A stretch of 64,000 bases of DNA from CAJCJE01 sp963818685 (GTDB lineage: Bacteria > Actinomycetota > Actinomycetes > Mycobacteriales > Pseudonocardiaceae), in contig CAWFTJ010000002.1 in assembly GCA_963818685.1 (NCBI GenBank), forward strand, positions 186,001 to 250,000, written 5' to 3'. The notes under the pieces were generated by a model. It did no database searches and was not told the origin of the DNA. It worked only from the letters and a program-made list of their open reading frames with translations. This document shows, piece by piece, positions 60,570 through 64,000 of the stretch. The position numbers were made by a program, and so were the translations under genes. Numbering within the stretch: the first letter of the stretch is position 1; each line of letters begins with the position of its first letter.

Positions 60570-61946
60570 TCAGGCGCCTTCGGCGAGTTCGGCGTCGATG
60601 TCGAGGTCCTTGCCGTTCTTGCTGGTCGACTTCGGACCGCGGGCGCGGCGCTGCTGGCGGGGCAGGGCCATGGGCGGCGGGGCCGGGGTGGGCGCGCCGC
60701 CGCCGAGGATCAGCTCGGCGAAGGTGGCCATGGCCTCGTCCAACTGGCCCGCGTTGCGGCGCTCGGACTCCTCGTTGGCGGTGCGCACCAGCGAGATCAG
60801 CGACTCGCTGTCCGGGCGCTGGGCCACGGTGCCGCGCACGTCGCGCAGGCCGGCGTCCACGCCGGTGGCGAGTTCGCCGATGCGGCCGCCGATGCCGTTC
60901 TCCACCGCGTCCAGGCGGGCGGCCATCGCGTCGAGCTTGCCGGTGACCTGCTCAAGCCGCTCGGCGAGGGCGTCGAGCCGCTCTGTCGGGTCGAGCACGG
61001 TGGTGGCCTCGTCGACCTTGCCGCGCATGTCGTCGCGGGAGCTCTCGATGGTGCCGCGCAACGCGTCGCGAGCCTCGGTCAGGCCGCGGTGCAGGCTGTC
61101 CTTGCTCTCCGCGATCTCGGCGCGCAGCGCGTCGCGGTTCTCCTCGGCACTGCCGCGCAGCGCCTCGCGGGTCTCGTTGAGGTTGTTGTGCAGGCCGTCC
61201 CTGCTTGCCTCGATGCTGCCGCGCAGCTGATCGTTGGCGTCGGTGAGCTTGCCGAACAGAGAGTCGTTGGTTTCCACCAACCGCGCGTACAGCGCCTCGC
61301 GGGCCTGGGTGACCGCGATGCCGACCGCGTCGGTCGACTCGGTGACCGAGCGGTGCAGGGCCTCGCGGGTGCCGTCGAGGTGCTCGTGCACGCCCTCGCC
61401 GACCTCGTTGACCTGGCCGCGCAGCGTGGTCTCCAGCACGTCGAGGCGTTCCTTGAGGGGCACGTGCACCTCGCGGGGCAGCGCGTCGAGCTTGCTGTCC
61501 TGCTTGTCAAGGTGCTGGTGGAACTCGTCGAGGCGACGGTGGATCTGGGCGAGCTTGTCCTCCAACCCATCCATCCGGCCGCCGACGCCCTCGAACCGAC
61601 CGGCGACGCCGTCGAGACGACCGTCGAGCTGGGCGAACGGCGTGGCGAGCTTGTCCACGACCGAGTCGACCGCGCGGTTCAGGCCGGCGATCGCCGCGTC
61701 CTGGGCCTCAAGCTTGGCCAGCGTCTCGTCCAGCCGCTCGGCCAGCACGCTGACTTCGGTGCGGTCGGGCAGCTCGGAGAGCCGCTTGCGCACCGAGCCC
61801 AGCGACTCCACCGGCGCCAGCCTGGCGTGGATCTCGTCGAGCGCGTCGAAGATCTGCTGTTGCTCGCTCTCACGAACCTCGGCGGCGCGGTTGAGCATGT
61901 TCCGCATCCGGTCGAAGGACATCGTCGAGCTGGTGTTCTCGTTCAC
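60570..61946 (-). CDS. Long coiled-coil protein with 11-residue-type repeats
   Basis: A 458-aa soluble, almost entirely helical protein. Residues 20-130 carry LDEIHARL, LAERLDETLAKLEAQ and LDGRLDGVAGRFEGV units. Residues 180-300 repeat TREALHRSVTESTDA, TREALRGSAEENRDALRAEIAESKD-like 11/22-mers, reminiscent of apolipoprotein-type amphipathic helices. The C-terminus is Pro-rich then basic (RQQRRARGPKSTSKNGKD). No signal peptide. A scaffold or membrane-surface/DNA-associated role is possible. GTG start at 61946. Function unknown. Confidence 0.8.
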   Translation of the reverse strand: MNENTSSTMSFDRMRNMLNRAAEVRESEQQQIFDALDEIHARLAPVESLGSVRKRLSELPDRTEVSVLAERLDETLAKLEAQDAAIAGLNRAVDSVVDKLATPFAQLDGRLDGVAGRFEGVGGRMDGLEDKLAQIHRRLDEFHQHLDKQDSKLDALPREVHVPLKERLDVLETTLRGQVNEVGEGVHEHLDGTREALHRSVTESTDAVGIAVTQAREALYARLVETNDSLFGKLTDANDQLRGSIEASRDGLHNNLNETREALRGSAEENRDALRAEIAESKDSLHRGLTEARDALRGTIESSRDDMRGKVDEATTVLDPTERLDALAERLEQVTGKLDAMAARLDAVENGIGGRIGELATGVDAGLRDVRGTVAQRPDSESLISLVRTANEESERRNAGQLDEAMATFAELILGGGAPTPAPPPMALPRQQRRARGPKSTSKNGKDLDIDAELAEGA

Positions 61947-62327
61947 GGCAAGGGAGCCTTCATCCGTGGGGAGGAGAGGGGAGACCCGAGCGTAGCCATT
62001 GACGGTGGGTGGTCAGCAGGGGGCCCCTGGTGTTTTTGACGTGCGGGGTGCCCGAAATAGACCATATGGGGTATGAAGGCCGGCGCATTGGGACCAGTGG
62101 TCGCCTCTGCCGGAGTTGGCCACCTGGGCTCGATCGGTGCCGGAGCGAGGTGGTAGTGGGTGATGAGGTGGCTCGTAGTGGTGGACGCTGTCGCGATCGA
62201 TCACCCATCCTCGTGACGACTCACCCGTCAGAGTGATTTATCGCCAGTCTCGTAACACGTGTCAACGAGGGTAGCGGCTGGTGATCTTCCGTTGCCGCAT
62301 TTCGCGGCCCCCGCGTACCGTGTCGCC
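61947..62327. other. Divergent promoter region between the coiled-coil gene and add
   Basis: About 380 bases without a supportable gene. It contains GGGTGAT near 62,159 and ATCACCC near 62,200 as a loose inverted repeat, and the add -10 (TACCGT, 62316-62321) at its right end. Nothing else was recognised. Confidence 0.45.
62316..62321 (+). promoter_or_regulatory. -10 element of add, leaderless
   Basis: TACCGT ends 6 bases before the ATG at 62328, so the transcript should start at the start codon. No ribosome site is present. Confidence 0.5.
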
Positions 62328-63419
62328 ATGCCGACACCTGTCAACCCTGACACCGTGCGCAGCGCGCCCAAGGTGCTGCTCCACGACCATCTCGACGGTG
62401 GGCTCCGCCCACAGACGGTGATCGAACTCGCCGACGCGGCCGGCTACACCGAAGAGCTTCCCGCGACCGAGCCGGCGGCGCTCGGCAACTGGTTCCGTGA
62501 CGCTGCCGACTCCGGCTCGCTGGTGCGCTATCTGGAGACCTTCGCGCACACCTGCGCGGTCATGCAGGACGAGGCGGCGCTGATCCGGGTCGCCGCCGAA
62601 TGCGTCGAGGACCTTGCTGACGACGGCGTGGTGTACGCGGAAGTCCGGTACGCGCCGGAACTGTTCGTCGAGGGCGGGCTCGGTCTCGACGCGATCGTGC
62701 AGATCGTGCAGGAGGGGTTCCGCGAGGGCGAGCGCAGGGCGGCGGCCAAGGGGCAGCGGATCAGGATCGGCACGCTGCTGTGCGCGCTGCGGCAGAACGC
62801 GCGCTCGATGGAGATCGCCGAACAGGCCGTGCGCTACCGCGACATCGGCGTGGTCGGGTTTGACATCGCCGGCCCGGAGGCCGGCTATCCGCCCACCCGC
62901 AACCTGGACGCGTTCGAGTACCTGCGCCAACAGAACGCGCACTTCACGATTCACGCCGGCGAGGCGTTCGGCCTGCCCTCGATCTGGGAGGCGATCCAGC
63001 ACTGCGGCGCCGAGCGACTCGGGCACGGCGTGCGGATCGTGGACGACATCAAGATCGGCGAGGACGGCACCGTCCAACTGGGCCGGTTGGCCAACTACGT
63101 CCGGGACCGACGCATCCCGTTGGAGATGTGCCCTTCGTCGAACCTCCAGACCGGTGCCGCTTCCTCGATCGTCGAGCACCCGATCGGCCTGCTCACCAAG
63201 CTGCGCTTCCGCGTAACGGTCAACACCGACAACCGGCTGATGAGCCACTGCTCGGCGTCGAGCGAGTTCAGCGCGTTGGTCGACGCGTTCGGCTATGACT
63301 GGTCGGACCTGCAATGGTTCACGGTGAACGCGATGAAGTCCGCGTTCATCGGGTTCGACGAGCGGCTGGAGATCATCAACAACGTGATCAAGCCGGGGTA
63401 CGCCGCGTTGATGGCCTGA
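62328..63419 (+). CDS. add: Adenosine deaminase
   Basis: A 363-aa zinc enzyme converting adenosine to inosine. HDHLDGGLRP holds the first zinc His pair. IHAGEAFG supplies the third His and the catalytic Glu. HCGAERLGHGVRI and VTVNTDNRLMS (metal Asp in NTDN) complete the site. ATG at 62328 chosen; upstream in-frame codons precede the promoter -10. It completes the nucleoside salvage set with cdd and deoA, although it has its own promoter. Confidence 0.97.
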   Translation: MPTPVNPDTVRSAPKVLLHDHLDGGLRPQTVIELADAAGYTEELPATEPAALGNWFRDAADSGSLVRYLETFAHTCAVMQDEAALIRVAAECVEDLADDGVVYAEVRYAPELFVEGGLGLDAIVQIVQEGFREGERRAAAKGQRIRIGTLLCALRQNARSMEIAEQAVRYRDIGVVGFDIAGPEAGYPPTRNLDAFEYLRQQNAHFTIHAGEAFGLPSIWEAIQHCGAERLGHGVRIVDDIKIGEDGTVQLGRLANYVRDRRIPLEMCPSSNLQTGAASSIVEHPIGLLTKLRFRVTVNTDNRLMSHCSASSEFSALVDAFGYDWSDLQWFTVNAMKSAFIGFDERLEIINNVIKPGYAALMA

Positions 63420-63480
63420 TATCCCGGTGTCCACCTGGTGGATCGGGTGTTTGCCCCAGGTCAAACATCTGGTCTAACGT

Positions 63481-63512
63481 CCAGAATGAGAGACATGATT
63501 CTCATATTCTGG
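63481..63512. promoter_or_regulatory. Dyad before the MFS transporter gene
   Basis: CCAGAAT (63481-63487) pairs with ATTCTGG (63506-63512), and inside it ATGAGA pairs with TCTCAT around 8 bases. The dyad ends 5 bases before the GTG start and is in an AT-rich stretch, so it is a likely operator/promoter. Confidence 0.5.
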
Positions 63513-63517
63513 AATAG

Positions 63518-64000
63518 GTGATCGTCGTGGTCGAGGTAGCCGGGGGAAGCGGGCGACGGTGGCTGATGCTGGCCCTCGGCCTCGCCGCGCAGACCGCGGC
63601 CTGCTCCTTCCTCTACGGCCTGCCGTTCCTGGTGCCGGCCATGCGTGCCGCCGAGCACCTTTCCCTTGCCAGGGCCGGTGTTGTGGTGTCCGCGCCCACC
63701 GTCGGCCTGCTGCTCACCCTGATCGCCTGGGGCGCGGTCGCCGACCGCTACGGCGAACGACTTGTGCTCGCCATCGGGCTCGGCCTGTGCGGGGTGCTCG
63801 TCGCGCTGGCCGCGACGCTCGTGCACGGCATGGTCGGCTTCGTCATCCTGCTCGGGCTGGCCGGCGCCGCGGGCGCCTCCGTCAACGCGGCAAGCGGACG
63901 GGTGGTGATGGGCTGGTTCGCCGCGCACGAACGCGGGGTTGCCATGGGCGTTCGGCAGACCGCGCAACCGCTCGGCGTCGGCATCGCCTCGCTGAGCCTG
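63518..64000 (+). CDS. MFS transporter, N-terminal part (runs off window)
   Basis: At least 161 residues of a major facilitator: membrane helices starting WLMLALGLAAQTAACSFLYG, then VSAPTVGLLLTLIAWGAVADRYGER with the family A-loop (GxxADRxGxR), and further helices to the window end (QTAQPLGVGIASLSL). The GTG at 63518 (or 63527) is the likely start. Substrate unknown; the type resembles metabolite or drug exporters. An operator-like dyad lies immediately upstream. Confidence 0.88.
   Translation, partial: MIVVVEVAGGSGRRWLMLALGLAAQTAACSFLYGLPFLVPAMRAAEHLSLARAGVVVSAPTVGLLLTLIAWGAVADRYGERLVLAIGLGLCGVLVALAATLVHGMVGFVILLGLAGAAGASVNAASGRVVMGWFAAHERGVAMGVRQTAQPLGVGIASLSL

Overview
The window comes from a high-GC actinobacterium, most likely of the Pseudonocardiales (Amycolatopsis/Saccharothrix/Kutzneria-like). 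The evidence is the strong G/C preference at third codon positions, frequent GTG starts, TACCGT-type -10 elements close to start codons, and actinobacterial marker genes: fbiC (coenzyme F420), a DUF6350 gene before purN-purH, folD-DUF3017, and the imuA'/imuB/dnaE2 SOS mutasome. These are mostly chromosomal core genes. I see no rRNA, tRNA, CRISPR array, insertion sequence or prophage.

Layout. 1-5.2 kb: 3' end of pcrA, a degenerate M23 (LytM) membrane protein on the minus strand, and a large multi-spanning membrane protein. 5.4-15.5 kb: a stand-alone B12-binding protein, sucCD, DUF5336 and DUF6350 membrane proteins, purN-purH, a winged-helix protein, a ComB-like phosphatase, a glyoxalase-fold protein and a small membrane protein. 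15.6-22.3 kb: an SOS-controlled imuA'-imuB-(60-aa ORF)-dnaE2 operon with a LexA operator. 22.4-31 kb: an isochorismatase-like protein lacking its catalytic residues, a serine hydrolase, two acetyltransferases, a two-component system and a heterodimeric ABC exporter with one degenerate ATP site. 31-34.3 kb: a universal stress protein, a pentapeptide-repeat protein, and a YezG-like/TNT NAD-glycohydrolase gene pair. 34.4-41.2 kb: folD-DUF3017, mdh, a PadR regulator, a membrane hydrolase, icd, a TetR regulator and an SH3 protein. 41.3-48.4 kb: fbiC, trpS, a YihY-type membrane protein and a D-Ala-D-Ala carboxypeptidase. 48.4-51.9 kb: sdhCDAB on the minus strand. 52.4-63.4 kb: a nucleoside-type ABC importer (BMP lipoprotein, ATPase, two permease domains) followed by cdd, deoA and, further on, add, which together form a nucleoside uptake and salvage locus. 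The window ends inside an MFS transporter.

Three TCA-cycle functions (sucCD, mdh/icd, sdh) lie within 46 kb. Two tandem CRP-type dyads, both with exactly 22 bp between centres, precede sucC and fbiC, so one CRP/FNR-family regulator may act on both.

Caution: between about 50.45 and 55.72 kb nearly every gene is broken by single-base frameshifts (around 30), while both flanks are clean. Because essential sdh genes are hit, this is almost certainly a patch of poor sequence and not gene decay. Genes there are annotated by their evident full extent.
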